Below are positions 55,450 through 64,000 of a stretch of 64,000 nucleotides of DNA, in pieces. The notes beneath the pieces were generated by a model. The model did no database searches. It was not told the origin of the DNA and was given only the letters and a program-made list of their open reading frames with translations. How positions within the stretch are numbered: position 1 is the first letter of the stretch; the number at the start of each line of letters is the position of its first letter. This DNA comes from Chryseobacterium pennipullorum (GTDB lineage: Bacteria > Bacteroidota > Bacteroidia > Flavobacteriales > Weeksellaceae): the NCBI RefSeq assembly GCF_003384725.1, contig NZ_QNVV01000010.1, forward strand, positions 1 to 64,000. Direction: 5' to 3'. Both the position numbers and the translations under genes were made by a program.

Positions 55450-56079
55450 ATGGAGGAATTGCATTCAGAAACACAGAAGACAGAACCGGAACCAGCGCCC
55501 AAGATCATCGGATTAACAGGAGGAATTGGTTCAGGAAAAACTACAGTAGCCCGGTTCATCGAGGAATTTGGTTTCCCGGTTTATTATTCCGATGACAGAG
55601 CCAAAACCATCGTCAATGACAATGAAGACCTGAAGATAAAAATCAAAGACCTGCTTGGTGCAGAGTCTTATGATGAAAATGGTCTGTATGACCGGAAATT
55701 TGTTGCTGATAAGGTATTTAATAATCAAGATCTGCTCCACCAGCTCAATGAGATTATTCACCCTGCAGTGCGGATTGATTTTGAAGATTGGATAAAGAGG
55801 CAGACCAAATATCTTGTTTTCAAAGAAACGGCATTATTGTTCGAGCTTAAGCTCAACAGACAATGTTATAAGTCTCTTCTCGTAACCGCAGAAGACAACA
55901 TCAGAATAAAAAGGGTAATGGACAGGGACGACAAAACCTACCGCGAGGTACAGGCCGTCATGGAAAAGCAAATGCCTGAGAAAGATAAAATCAAAATAGC
56001 AGATTGTATTATCTACAACAATACGAATCTGGAAGAATTAAAAGAACAGACCGAAAAAGTCGTCTTTAGTATTGACTAA
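55450..56079 (+). CDS. coaE: dephospho-CoA kinase
   Basis: This 209-residue kinase catalyses the last step of coenzyme A synthesis. Walker A is GLTGGIGSGKTT (residues about 21-32); the family motif continues with PVYYSDDRAK and the LNEIIHPAVR segment. The N-terminus has about 18 extra residues (MEELHSETQKTEPEPAPK), so a start closer to the P-loop cannot be excluded but no other ATG is available. It lies 9 bp after the hydrolase gene. Confidence 0.95.
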   Translation: MEELHSETQKTEPEPAPKIIGLTGGIGSGKTTVARFIEEFGFPVYYSDDRAKTIVNDNEDLKIKIKDLLGAESYDENGLYDRKFVADKVFNNQDLLHQLNEIIHPAVRIDFEDWIKRQTKYLVFKETALLFELKLNRQCYKSLLVTAEDNIRIKRVMDRDDKTYREVQAVMEKQMPEKDKIKIADCIIYNNTNLEELKEQTEKVVFSID

Positions 56080-56082
56080 AAT

Positions 56083-56117
56083 AAAAACCCGCTGAAAAAA
56101 TTCTCAGCGGGTTTTTT
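56083..56117 (+). terminator. terminator after coaE
   Basis: A 12-bp stem (AAAACCCGCTGA with TCAGCGGGTTTT) ends in a T run at 56112-56117, right after coaE. Confidence 0.9.
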
Positions 56118-56156
56118 AGGGTTTGTAATCATTTTAACCCCAATCCATCTATAAAA

Positions 56157-56183
56157 GATAAGCCTCCATTTCTGGAGGCTTAT
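56157..56183 (-). terminator. terminator after the FN3/GEVED protein gene
   Basis: An 11-bp stem (ATAAGCCTCCA with TGGAGGCTTAT) is followed on the minus strand by CTTTTAT. It ends the minus-strand gene at 56205-61046. Confidence 0.75.
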
Positions 56184-56204
56184 TCTATTGGAAGTTTATC
56201 GTAT

Positions 56205-59200
56205 TTATTCTTTAATAAATTTCTTTTGAGCGGTAGTACCGTTATCGTCAATGTCGATCACATAAACGCCATTTATGAGTCTGCTTACGTTGATCTGGTT
56301 GTTCAATAGGATACCATCTGCGATTACCTGTCCGGCTGCATTGTAAATTTTGTATTTCGCTTTTTTGCTAATATTCTTCACATGCAGTATGGTGGTTACC
56401 GGATTCGGATAAATCATGATTTCAGTCTGATCAATAGGATTCGTTACTCCTTTTTTAGAGATTCTTACTGTATAATCTTCAACTTCCCCGTTTTTCATGT
56501 TGGTACAATTGACTGGAATACCATCTCTGGACATTGCCACTCGCATGACTACATATTTGTAATCAGTCATACTTACAAAGGCATCTGCCGGCACACTGAA
56601 TGTACCTGACACCGGAGAGTTAGTATTTGGTGGTGAAGTAAATACTTTTTCATTGATATCAAATTCTCCATTTCTGTTGAAGTCGATCCATACTGCAATT
56701 CCTTCGTTGTATGTATTTCCGGTCCATTTTTTCTCAATGGTAATCTCGTTATCAGTAGATCCCTGGATCATCTCAATGAACGTCTTAGGAACGCCTGTAT
56801 AGTCTGTATACGTTGATGCTCCGGACTCGTTGGTCATGGTAGGTTTTCCATTCGGTTTCACTGTAACCTTAGAAATATGTTCTCCTGTTGAGCTTTCAGA
56901 AGCCATCTTACAGTAGATCACTGTAGGCGTTGTGAAATAGTATGGAGGAGTATAATTTCCAGGTGTACCGTTACAGATATTTACCACCTGCATTTCATAC
57001 TTCGTCATTTCGGTAAGACCTGTCAGCACCACATTATTGATTGGTGTCTGTACTTCCGTCCAGCTAGGAATACCTACTTTTCTATATCTTAGAACATACG
57101 TTGCTCCAGGGAAAGCATCCCATTTAATTTCTGCCGATGTAGGCAACAACTGAGTAATCGTTAATCCCGGAGGCGGAATTTCACATATTCTTTCTGTTGT
57201 AAATACTTTAGGGTTTGAATATGGATTTATAGTCGTTTCACCTACACATTGGTTGGCAATCTGAACTTCATAAGTAGTATAAGGTTCCAAAGGAGTCACA
57301 CTACCCAGTACATACGTATTTGCAGGAGCGGCTGGCAACGCAATATCAGGATTCGGCCATCCGGTTGTTCCTACTTTTCTCCATCTCATTGTATACGTAG
57401 AGCTTGCCGCAAGCGGAGACCAGGTAATCAATGCCGTAGTTGGAGTGATATTACTGATGGTCACATTCGGAGCGGTAGGATCACATCTCGTTACAAATGT
57501 TTTAATAGCCGTTGGTGTACCAACATTTTCGCCACAAATGGCAGCAATTTCAACTTCATATGTTGTCGCCGGTGTCAATCCGTTGATCGTTAATGGAATG
57601 TTACCCAGCAATGTTGAAGCATATACCTGCGTCCATGCTGTGGTACCCTGCACTCTATATCTTACCACATAACTCACGTTATTCGTTACTCCCGTCCAGC
57701 TGATGGTAGCAGAGTTGTGTGTACGTGTAAATGTAGGCGCATTAGGCGTAAGATTGCTACACGGTCTAATCATTACTTTGTAATCCTCTACTTCTCCGTT
57801 GACAGCATTCTGGCACATTACCGGAGCACTTGTACGCTTCAATACCACTCTCATTGTAGTTCCTAATGCCCCTGTATAAGCAGTGCCCGGAACAGCAAAG
57901 GTTGTTTCAACCGGTGTTGTCGTACTCGCTGGAGAGTTGAAGATACGTTCGTTGGTATCAAACGTTCCGTTTCTGTCAAAGTCGATCCATACAGAAACCG
58001 CATCATTACTTGTTGAGGCATTCCAGCCTTTAGCCACAGAAATTTTATTATTCTGAGAATTAAGATCTAAAGTAATAAGTGTTTCCGGTGTTGTATAGCT
58101 GAAATAATTAGTCTGAACGGATGTATTACTCATAACCGGAACTCCTGCATTAGAAGAAGTAACCGTTACATTTGAAATGTGATCGTTATTTCCGCTTCCC
58201 GTCATCGGGCAATATGATAACGGAGGCGTCGTAAACTGTGTTGAAGTAGAGAACGCTCCCGGAGTACCGCTACATATGGTAGATACCTGTACTTCGTATT
58301 TAGTCTGTTCAGTTAACGGTGTTGCAGGATTTGTTGTATAAACGTTTCCTGGAGCCGGTACCGGATTGATGGTCGTCCAAGTACCTGTTCCCACTTGTCT
58401 GTATCTTACCTGATAAGTCGCGTTTGTTGCAGCCACCCATGAGAAAGTAGCGCTCGTAGCAGTAAGATTGGATACCGTAATATTGGTGATTGGAGTTGTA
58501 GAACATGGAGGTTCATCAATTAGTCTCACCGCATAATCTTCTACTTCACCATAATCAAATGTCCCGAAAGATCCACACGCTGTAGGGGTGTCATACTGCT
58601 GCATTGCTACACGCATACGGGTAACAAGTGGACCTGTATAAATGGCAGGATCCGGAGGAAGTGCAACGGTAAAGTTATTATTGGATACCGGTGTCGTGGT
58701 ATTACTTGTAGAAGTAAGAATCTGCTCAGAAGCTTCAAAGACACCATTTCTGTTATAGTCTATCCAAACGGCAACTCCATAAGAAGATGTAGAACCAGGC
58801 CAGTATTTGGTAACACTGATTTTATTTCCTGCTTTACCTCTTACCAGGGTAATTAATCTTGTAGCATCTGCCGAATAATCTTTATATACGTCATATCCTG
58901 ACTCACTTACCATAAGCGGAGCTCCAGTAGGAGTTACCACTACCTTACTGATGTATCCGTCTGATGTCGTATTGGATGGCGTGTTATCACAATACGTAAG
59001 CGCAGGAGTGGTAAAATTCACACTTGGAGAAAATGCTCCTGTACCTCCACATATCGTAGCAATCTGTACTTCATATTGAGTAGAGTCTGTTAAGTTGTAA
59101 AGATTATAGCTGCTGGTAAGCGGAGTTGTTATATTGATGGTAGCTCCCCATGGATCTCCAATTTTTCTATATCTTAACTGATAGGTTGCCCCGTTGGTCG

Positions 59201-61046
59201 GCGTCCATGAAACAATAGCCGAACTTGCTGTAATATTGTTTATGGCAATATTCGAAGGTGGAGCCGTTGAACAAGGCTGCAGTTCTACACCAGTAAGTCT
59301 AAGCTGTGGAATCTTTTCAAATCTATAGTTTCCATTCGGTGGAGAAACAGGATCCGGGTTGGTACTGTCACTTTGATACAGAATACCTCTGTTTGTTCCG
59401 GCAGTATAGCCTCCCCATTCAGCTTGTGAAGTATAATCCGGTGTATTTTCATCTACAGCGACTACGATATTGCTGGTTCCGTCCCACAACAATGGACTTG
59501 TTAAAGGTATCGTTACCCAGGTTCCTGCAGTCATCGTAGGAAGTGTGCCGGACCAAACCTGCTTCAGAGAATTGAACGGCACCCAGCTTGAGGTCGTTCC
59601 AAAATTATTCTGAGTGGTATTGGCCATATATACAACCCATTGGTTATATCGTCCCTGATCAGTTCCGGGAGAGGATACATAAAACTTAATTTCAGTAATG
59701 AATTTACCTGTTCCCACAGCACCCAGCACTTCTGCTGCCGTATAAATCTGTTGGGAGTAGTTATATCCATAGTTGGAGTTGATAGGAAGCTGGGAAACAG
59801 TGTCTGATCCCGACCCTATCTGTCCCGGAGTAAATGGAGGTCCTGCCACCCAGATACTTTTATCGGTCCCGGAACACACAATTCTCACCCACCAGTAATA
59901 CGTAGTTCCGGATACTAAAGGCGACAATGTAGCCGTAGTTCCCGTTGTAATTACCTGTGAAGGGGTGGTTGCCGCTGTAGGCGGTGTGTTGGTTGTACTA
60001 TAATAAAGCTCATATCCACCAGCCGGTGCCGGGGTCGGAGCTGTCCAGTTTACAATTGCATTCGCAGGAGTCAATGTCCCCACAGATAATGCCGTGGCCG
60101 CTAAAGGTGGGCATGTAGGCGGTGTAAGAAAAGAAATAGGACCAGTCCACTGGCTCTGCTCTGTTGCGCTACATCTCGCTCTTACCCATGCATAATACGT
60201 AGTATCAGGAGTCAATGGTGAAAGAGTAGCTGTAGTTCCTGTAACGGTCTGTGAAGGAACCGTAGCCGCTGTGGGAGGAGTATTGGTTGTACTGTAATAG
60301 ACATCGTATCCTGCAGGAGCGCTGGTATAAGGTGTCCAGTTTAGCACCGCTGTTGCTGGAGTAATTGTACCCATGCTTAAGGTTCCTCCGGGTTGCATTC
60401 CTATACACGCAGGAGCTGTACCTAAAGTAAGCTGAATATTCGGTCTGTTGGCGTTAACAGTACCGGTAGTTGTTGTAGGAGGTGAACTATCCGTTTGTAT
60501 ATACATATGCTTCGACGTAGACGAAGTATAGGTGATATTAGGTGCCGAACTTCCCGTTCCTCCTCCATATGAACCAAAGTTGGTTTCTACCATTACCACC
60601 AGGTTGTCTGTCCCGTTATAAGTAAAAGGAACCTGCAGCTGGAAGGTATTCCACCCCACTACGATACTTGGCATGTTTCCACTGAACACATAGGTTGCTC
60701 CAGTAGTGATATCCCCCCAGGTTTGCGAGGTAAGCGTTGTTGTTGTACTCGGTACGGTTTTAATATAAATTTTTACCGGGATATTGGCGTTCATTGTAGA
60801 TTTGGCATTCCATCCTACCGACAGAATACTTCCGGCCCCTCCACCTCCTGCAGTAATTTCTGCCGCAGTGTAAAGAGACGCAGACCGTTCAAACCCATAA
60901 TAAGAGCCCAACGGGTATCTCTGGCCCGTTGTTCCTGTACCAATTGTAACTATTTGTGCCTGTACAAACAGTCCGAAGACAATACAGAGCAAAGTAATGA
61001 GCACCCTAAAGGGCCTGCCCATTTTACAGAGTAAAAGTCCACTCAT
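56205..61046 (-). CDS. giant T9SS surface protein with FN3 and GEVED domains
   Basis: This 1613-residue exported protein has a signal peptide (cleavage near GLFVQAQ; a start at the second ATG, 61022, is as likely). It has two jelly-roll-like segments (about residues 30-210 and 405-585), several fibronectin type III domains recognised by repeated (T/N)GLTPxTxYEVxI and the WTxxxxATYxLRYRKVG pattern, and three GEVED domains: GEVEDYAVRL, GEVEDYKVMI and GEVEDYTVRI, each preceded by SVWIDFDRNG-type calcium-like loops. The last 70 residues are a T9SS sorting domain (MIYPNPVTTILHVKN ... GVYVIDIDDNG). It should be exported by T9SS and may bind glycans or other cells. Confidence 0.88.
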   Translation of the reverse strand: MSGLLLCKMGRPFRVLITLLCIVFGLFVQAQIVTIGTGTTGQRYPLGSYYGFERSASLYTAAEITAGGGGAGSILSVGWNAKSTMNANIPVKIYIKTVPSTTTTLTSQTWGDITTGATYVFSGNMPSIVVGWNTFQLQVPFTYNGTDNLVVMVETNFGSYGGGTGSSAPNITYTSSTSKHMYIQTDSSPPTTTTGTVNANRPNIQLTLGTAPACIGMQPGGTLSMGTITPATAVLNWTPYTSAPAGYDVYYSTTNTPPTAATVPSQTVTGTTATLSPLTPDTTYYAWVRARCSATEQSQWTGPISFLTPPTCPPLAATALSVGTLTPANAIVNWTAPTPAPAGGYELYYSTTNTPPTAATTPSQVITTGTTATLSPLVSGTTYYWWVRIVCSGTDKSIWVAGPPFTPGQIGSGSDTVSQLPINSNYGYNYSQQIYTAAEVLGAVGTGKFITEIKFYVSSPGTDQGRYNQWVVYMANTTQNNFGTTSSWVPFNSLKQVWSGTLPTMTAGTWVTIPLTSPLLWDGTSNIVVAVDENTPDYTSQAEWGGYTAGTNRGILYQSDSTNPDPVSPPNGNYRFEKIPQLRLTGVELQPCSTAPPSNIAINNITASSAIVSWTPTNGATYQLRYRKIGDPWGATINITTPLTSSYNLYNLTDSTQYEVQIATICGGTGAFSPSVNFTTPALTYCDNTPSNTTSDGYISKVVVTPTGAPLMVSESGYDVYKDYSADATRLITLVRGKAGNKISVTKYWPGSTSSYGVAVWIDYNRNGVFEASEQILTSTSNTTTPVSNNNFTVALPPDPAIYTGPLVTRMRVAMQQYDTPTACGSFGTFDYGEVEDYAVRLIDEPPCSTTPITNITVSNLTATSATFSWVAATNATYQVRYRQVGTGTWTTINPVPAPGNVYTTNPATPLTEQTKYEVQVSTICSGTPGAFSTSTQFTTPPLSYCPMTGSGNNDHISNVTVTSSNAGVPVMSNTSVQTNYFSYTTPETLITLDLNSQNNKISVAKGWNASTSNDAVSVWIDFDRNGTFDTNERIFNSPASTTTPVETTFAVPGTAYTGALGTTMRVVLKRTSAPVMCQNAVNGEVEDYKVMIRPCSNLTPNAPTFTRTHNSATISWTGVTNNVSYVVRYRVQGTTAWTQVYASTLLGNIPLTINGLTPATTYEVEIAAICGENVGTPTAIKTFVTRCDPTAPNVTISNITPTTALITWSPLAASSTYTMRWRKVGTTGWPNPDIALPAAPANTYVLGSVTPLEPYTTYEVQIANQCVGETTINPYSNPKVFTTERICEIPPPGLTITQLLPTSAEIKWDAFPGATYVLRYRKVGIPSWTEVQTPINNVVLTGLTEMTKYEMQVVNICNGTPGNYTPPYYFTTPTVIYCKMASESSTGEHISKVTVKPNGKPTMTNESGASTYTDYTGVPKTFIEMIQGSTDNEITIEKKWTGNTYNEGIAVWIDFNRNGEFDINEKVFTSPPNTNSPVSGTFSVPADAFVSMTDYKYVVMRVAMSRDGIPVNCTNMKNGEVEDYTVRISKKGVTNPIDQTEIMIYPNPVTTILHVKNISKKAKYKIYNAAGQVIADGILLNNQINVSRLINGVYVIDIDDNGTTAQKKFIKE

Positions 61047-61564
61047 ATTTTTTGTAATTTAATAATGATAACAATAGTAAAGTAATTGTAGTATTTTTAT
61101 TTTTCGTGTTCAAATTAAATTTTTGAAACACTGACGATTACAGATAATCTGCATTGAAAAGAATAATTTTTAATTCATAGGCTAATATTTTAATAATTAC
61201 ACAAATCTAATCATTTTTTCATTATAATATATTCATTGAATCGTTTTTTTATAAAAATTCCATAATAATAACACATATGATTTGAAATAAAAAATAAAGT
61301 AAAACAGCAAAAATTTTACCCATTATTGATTTTTTTTATTTTCCAGGTAATTTAAAACAGGATACATTATTAGCATCTTTTTAACACCAGCTGCATGAAA
61401 TGCTTCAACAAGATGCCTTCCTGATTTTATAATGCCGCATACTCACTCTTTTAACGATTTAGCACCACTTATTATTGTTTTCATTTACAATTACATCTGA
61501 AATACCATCAATACAGATGATCAAAGAATACAAATACCTCCACCCGATCATAGGCACAACATAG
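61047..61564. other. AT-rich intergenic stretch
   Basis: More than 500 bp of AT-rich sequence upstream of the giant protein. I see no ORF, RNA gene or clear promoter box. Confidence 0.5.
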
Positions 61565-61598
61565 GAAGGCCGGCATCAGAGATCTGATGCCGGCCTTC
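61565..61598. terminator. strong hairpin after the DUF6048-like gene
   Basis: A perfect 15-bp GC-rich stem with a 4-nt loop (61565-61579 and 61584-61598) lies 22 bp beyond the stop of 61621-62283. A long T run is missing on the minus strand, so it could be a weak terminator or an mRNA-stabilising hairpin. Confidence 0.6.
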
Positions 61599-61620
61599 TT
61601 TAACCGTTATATAGCTTGTC

Positions 61621-62283
61621 CTAGAATTTATAGGCAATATTCCATGCAAACCCCATGTTGAACTTGGAAGAACTTTTTCCAAATCCCGGAATAATCATAG
61701 GGGAAATTTCATCCTGCTTGGTGGTATACATTAAATACCTCGGCTGAAGATTCACATCAATATAAAAATTGGAACTGAATAACTGTACCCTGCCTCCCAA
61801 AGTTCCTTCGAGCCAAAAAGAAGACTGTGAAGAGGAAGGAAATGATTCAGAAGAATTACTTCCACCAAACCCTCTCACCGGAATAGCCATATATTCCTGA
61901 TTATAAAAGGATCCTGCAACTTTACCTCCTGCATAAAAACCATTAAACTCATTCTCTGCATCTTTTGCCAGCATATAAAATGCACCCAGCTTCACGAACG
62001 GACCATTTACCTTCGCATCGTACCCATTTTTCTGATATACATTCTTTTCAAAACCAGCTTCTGCAATCGCGTGGATATTTCCTTTGATCTTAGAGGATAT
62101 AAAACCCTGATACAGCTTTCTGTCTGAAAAAAAACCAGCTCCGGTATTCAGTACATCAAGACCAACCATAAAATTCGGTTCGTATTTCCAATGCTCCTTT
62201 TTCTCTGTTTCTTTTTTGTCCTGTGCCCAGCTCAGTAATCCTGCCAGGCTAAAAAAGAAGGTAAAGATTAGTCTTGTCTTCAT
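61621..62283 (-). CDS. DUF6048-like outer-membrane protein
   Basis: This 220-residue protein has a signal peptide (cleavage near LLSWAQ) and alternating beta strands ending in FAWNIAYKF with a C-terminal aromatic residue, as in outer-membrane beta barrels. Its order after a small lipoprotein and next to rlmD fits the DUF6452/DUF6048 pair of Flavobacteriia. The gene starts inside the preceding lipoprotein gene (35-bp overlap), suggesting translational coupling. The function is unknown. Confidence 0.75.
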   Translation of the reverse strand: MKTRLIFTFFFSLAGLLSWAQDKKETEKKEHWKYEPNFMVGLDVLNTGAGFFSDRKLYQGFISSKIKGNIHAIAEAGFEKNVYQKNGYDAKVNGPFVKLGAFYMLAKDAENEFNGFYAGGKVAGSFYNQEYMAIPVRGFGGSNSSESFPSSSQSSFWLEGTLGGRVQLFSSNFYIDVNLQPRYLMYTTKQDEISPMIIPGFGKSSSKFNMGFAWNIAYKF

Positions 62284-62719
62284 TCTCTATTTGATTTTGT
62301 CCGGCTTCCAGATTCTGAACAGGATTCGGAGTTACTAATTCTGAACTTAAATTCTCATAAGACTTTTTGATTCCACATCCGGGGGAGACATAATAGGATT
62401 TGGTAGTATACGTTACCCTCACCTTAGATTCTTCTCCTTTGTTAGTCAATCTAAAATAAATATCTGTATAGGGAGAATTGTCTACACGCAAAGGAATAAG
62501 CCAAGAGTCTATTTTCCCGAGCCCTCCTAATTGTACTTTTCCAGAACCGTAATCTACCGCCACATACAAAGAATCCAGCGTTGTTTCTTTACCATTTGAC
62601 TTGAAACTTACTTTCATTCTGGGTGTTCCTTCACCGCTTTCACAGATATCATCATCGCCGCCACAGGAAAAAAACATTCCGATGAAGCAGGCCATTATGA
62701 GAAATTTAAAGTATTTCAT
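62249..62719 (-). CDS. DUF6452-like lipoprotein
   Basis: This 156-residue protein has a lipoprotein signal (IGMFFSC, Cys19) and a GGDDDICESGEGTPRM segment directly after it. It continues with a beta-rich domain (KVSFKSNGKETTLDSLYVAVDYG, VRVTYTTKSYYVSPGCG). The Cys in ICESG and in PGCG could form a disulfide. Its 3' end overlaps the next gene by 35 bp. The pair probably acts together at the outer membrane. No function is known to me. Confidence 0.78.
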   Translation of the reverse strand: MKYFKFLIMACFIGMFFSCGGDDDICESGEGTPRMKVSFKSNGKETTLDSLYVAVDYGSGKVQLGGLGKIDSWLIPLRVDNSPYTDIYFRLTNKGEESKVRVTYTTKSYYVSPGCGIKKSYENLSSELVTPNPVQNLEAGQNQIENEDKTNLYLLF

Positions 62720-62749
62720 ATGAGTATTTGAAATTCAAATTTAAATAAT

Positions 62750-64000
62750 TTATTTTTTAATCAGCAAAGCGATGTTTTCCACATGGTGGGTTTGTGGGAA
62801 CATATCTACAGGTAATATTTTTACCAGGGTATAATGCTCCTTCATTAATGCAAGATCTCTTGCCTGTGTAGCAGAATTACAGCTTACATACACTACTTTT
62901 TCCGGTGAAAGCTTCAGGATCTGCTCTACTACCTTCTGGTGCATTCCGTCTCTAGGTGGATCTGTAATCAGTACATCTGCTTTTGGATGATTTGCCATGA
63001 ATTCATCATTGAAGATATCTTTCATATCTCCACAGTAGAATGTCGTGTTTGTAAGACCGTTTAATGCTGCGTGTTCTATAGCCGCATCTATCGCTTCCTG
63101 TACAGATTCGATACCGATTACCTGTTTTGCATTTCTTGCTACATACTGCGCAATGGTCCCTGTTCCGGTGTACAGATCATACACCACTTCGTCTCCTTTT
63201 AGATCCGCAAACTCCAATGTTTTTCTGTACAGTTCCAAAGCCTGTTTGTAGTTGGTCTGGAAAAAAGATTTAGGGCCTATTTTAAACTGTAGCCCATCCA
63301 TTTCTTCCATCAGATAGCCTTCTCCGAAATATACATTGATATTTAAATCATAAATAGAGTCATTCTGCTTAGGATTAATAGCGTATACCAATGTTTTAAT
63401 CTGTGGGAATTTTTCTAATAAGAATTCAAAAAGCTTTTCTCTATTCTCTTTTTCTTCTCTATACAACTGGAAAAGAACCATCCATTCTCCTTTTGAGTTT
63501 TGTCTCATCATTAAGGTTCTTAAAAAACCTTCCTGGTTTCTCACATCAAAGAAGTCAAGGCCATTATTCACTCCATATTCTTTTACAGCCAGTCTGATGG
63601 CATTGGAAGGATCCTCCTGAAGAAAACATTCTTTCAGGTCAAGGATCTTACTCCACATTCCCGGAATATGGAAACCCAGGGCATCTTTGCTCCCGAAGTT
63701 TTCTTCAGAGCTGATTTCATACTGAGTAAGCCATCTCGCATTGGAGAAAGAAAACTCCATTTTATTTCTGTAAAAATACTGTTCTTCAGCTCCCAGAATA
63801 GGTACGGTTTCAAACTCATCGATCCCACCAATTCTTTTGATATTATTGTAGACTTCTTCCTGCTTAAAATCAAGCTGTTTTTCATAGCTCATATTCTGCC
63901 ATTTGCAGCCTCCGCAGGTTCCGAAGTGAATACATCTCGGCTCTACCCTAAAAGGAGATGGCTGCAGTACTTCCAGTGTTTCCGCCTCAAAATATTTAGA
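62750..64000 (-). CDS. rlmD: 23S rRNA (uracil-C5)-methyltransferase RlmD (5' end outside window)
   Basis: The frame is open to the window end, so at least 416 residues are present and the TRAM-like N-terminus is cut. In the first 36 visible codons the iron-sulfur motif CIHFGTCGGCKWQ (C-x5-CGGC) is seen. Then come the Rossmann SAM-binding VYDLYTGTGTIAQ, the DPPRDGMHQKV motif and VVYVSCNSATQARDL with the catalytic Cys. RlmD methylates U1939 in 23S rRNA in E. coli; related RlmCD-type enzymes can modify two sites, so exact specificity is uncertain. An internal ATG at 63890-63892 is not the true start. Confidence 0.93.
   Translation of the reverse strand, partial: SKYFEAETLEVLQPSPFRVEPRCIHFGTCGGCKWQNMSYEKQLDFKQEEVYNNIKRIGGIDEFETVPILGAEEQYFYRNKMEFSFSNARWLTQYEISSEENFGSKDALGFHIPGMWSKILDLKECFLQEDPSNAIRLAVKEYGVNNGLDFFDVRNQEGFLRTLMMRQNSKGEWMVLFQLYREEKENREKLFEFLLEKFPQIKTLVYAINPKQNDSIYDLNINVYFGEGYLMEEMDGLQFKIGPKSFFQTNYKQALELYRKTLEFADLKGDEVVYDLYTGTGTIAQYVARNAKQVIGIESVQEAIDAAIEHAALNGLTNTTFYCGDMKDIFNDEFMANHPKADVLITDPPRDGMHQKVVEQILKLSPEKVVYVSCNSATQARDLALMKEHYTLVKILPVDMFPQTHHVENIALLIKK

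Overview
The window looks like chromosome of a low-GC flavobacterium of the Weeksellaceae, most likely Chryseobacterium or a close relative. The signs are: several -7 boxes of the Bacteroidota type (TAnnTTTG), secreted proteins ending in a type IX secretion (T9SS) sorting domain, many secreted proteins that begin with a signal peptide followed by a VGINT-type motif, tRNA genes without an encoded CCA, and Bacteroidota-typical gene neighbourhoods (acpP-fabF-rnc-IPExxxVDY gene-pyk; a DUF6452/DUF6048-like pair beside rlmD). The genus is an inference; no rRNA is present.

Layout. 1-9.0 kb: minus-strand array of secreted proteins. It includes two copies of a calcium-binding (thrombospondin type 3-like) protein, one cut by the window edge and one frameshifted, an 865-residue T9SS cargo protein, and a protein with YadA-head-like repeats. 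9.2-16.8 kb: rplK-rplA-rplJ-rplL, then three VGINT-type secreted proteins and a double-glycine-leader peptide, then nusG-secE-tRNA-Trp-tuf. 17-26.7 kb: an HTTM-like membrane protein pair, a CzcCBA-type heavy-metal efflux system and a two-component system. 26.7-27.5 kb: a non-coding block with a perfect 23-bp inverted repeat. 27.5-29.6 kb: tRNA-Thr, Gly, Tyr, Thr, hpf, a XerC/D recombinase and rpsU. 29.9-30.3 kb: tmRNA.

30.6-34.4 kb (plus): a small lipoprotein, a cyanophycinase-like pseudoenzyme next to an apparently intact cyanophycinase, an orphan SdhB-type iron-sulfur protein and an NAD-dependent epimerase. 34.4-35.3 kb: two decayed genes, one a Crp/Fnr regulator remnant. 35.4-39.2 kb: a cbb3-type oxidase operon with a fused CcoO-CcoP-like dihaem subunit. 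39.4-40.7 kb: a frameshifted FMN reductase and a CatB-type acetyltransferase. 41-45.3 kb: acpP, fabF, rnc, IPExxxVDY-type gene, pyk. 45.4-52.6 kb (minus): aldehyde dehydrogenase, hutG, BCCT transporter, DUF695-like protein, hutI. 52.9-56.1 kb (plus): ruvB, PaiB-like protein, metallo-beta-lactamase-fold hydrolase, coaE. 56.2-64 kb (minus): a 1613-residue FN3/GEVED T9SS protein, DUF6048-like and DUF6452-like proteins, and rlmD running off the end.

The main large-scale observation is that the widely conserved order rpsU-xerC-hpf-tRNA(Thr-Tyr-Gly-Thr)-tuf-tRNA-Trp-secE-nusG-rplKAJL-rpoBC is still readable on the minus strand but is split. About 11 kb of metal-efflux and membrane genes sit between the tRNAs and tuf, about 3.2 kb of secreted-protein genes sit between nusG and rplK, and rpoBC do not follow rplL. 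The pieces carry their own promoters and terminators. The most novel-looking gene-level items are the cyanophycinase pseudoenzyme/enzyme pair and the bacteriocin-like peptide between nusG and rplK. I did not find a clearly new multi-gene defence or secretion system.
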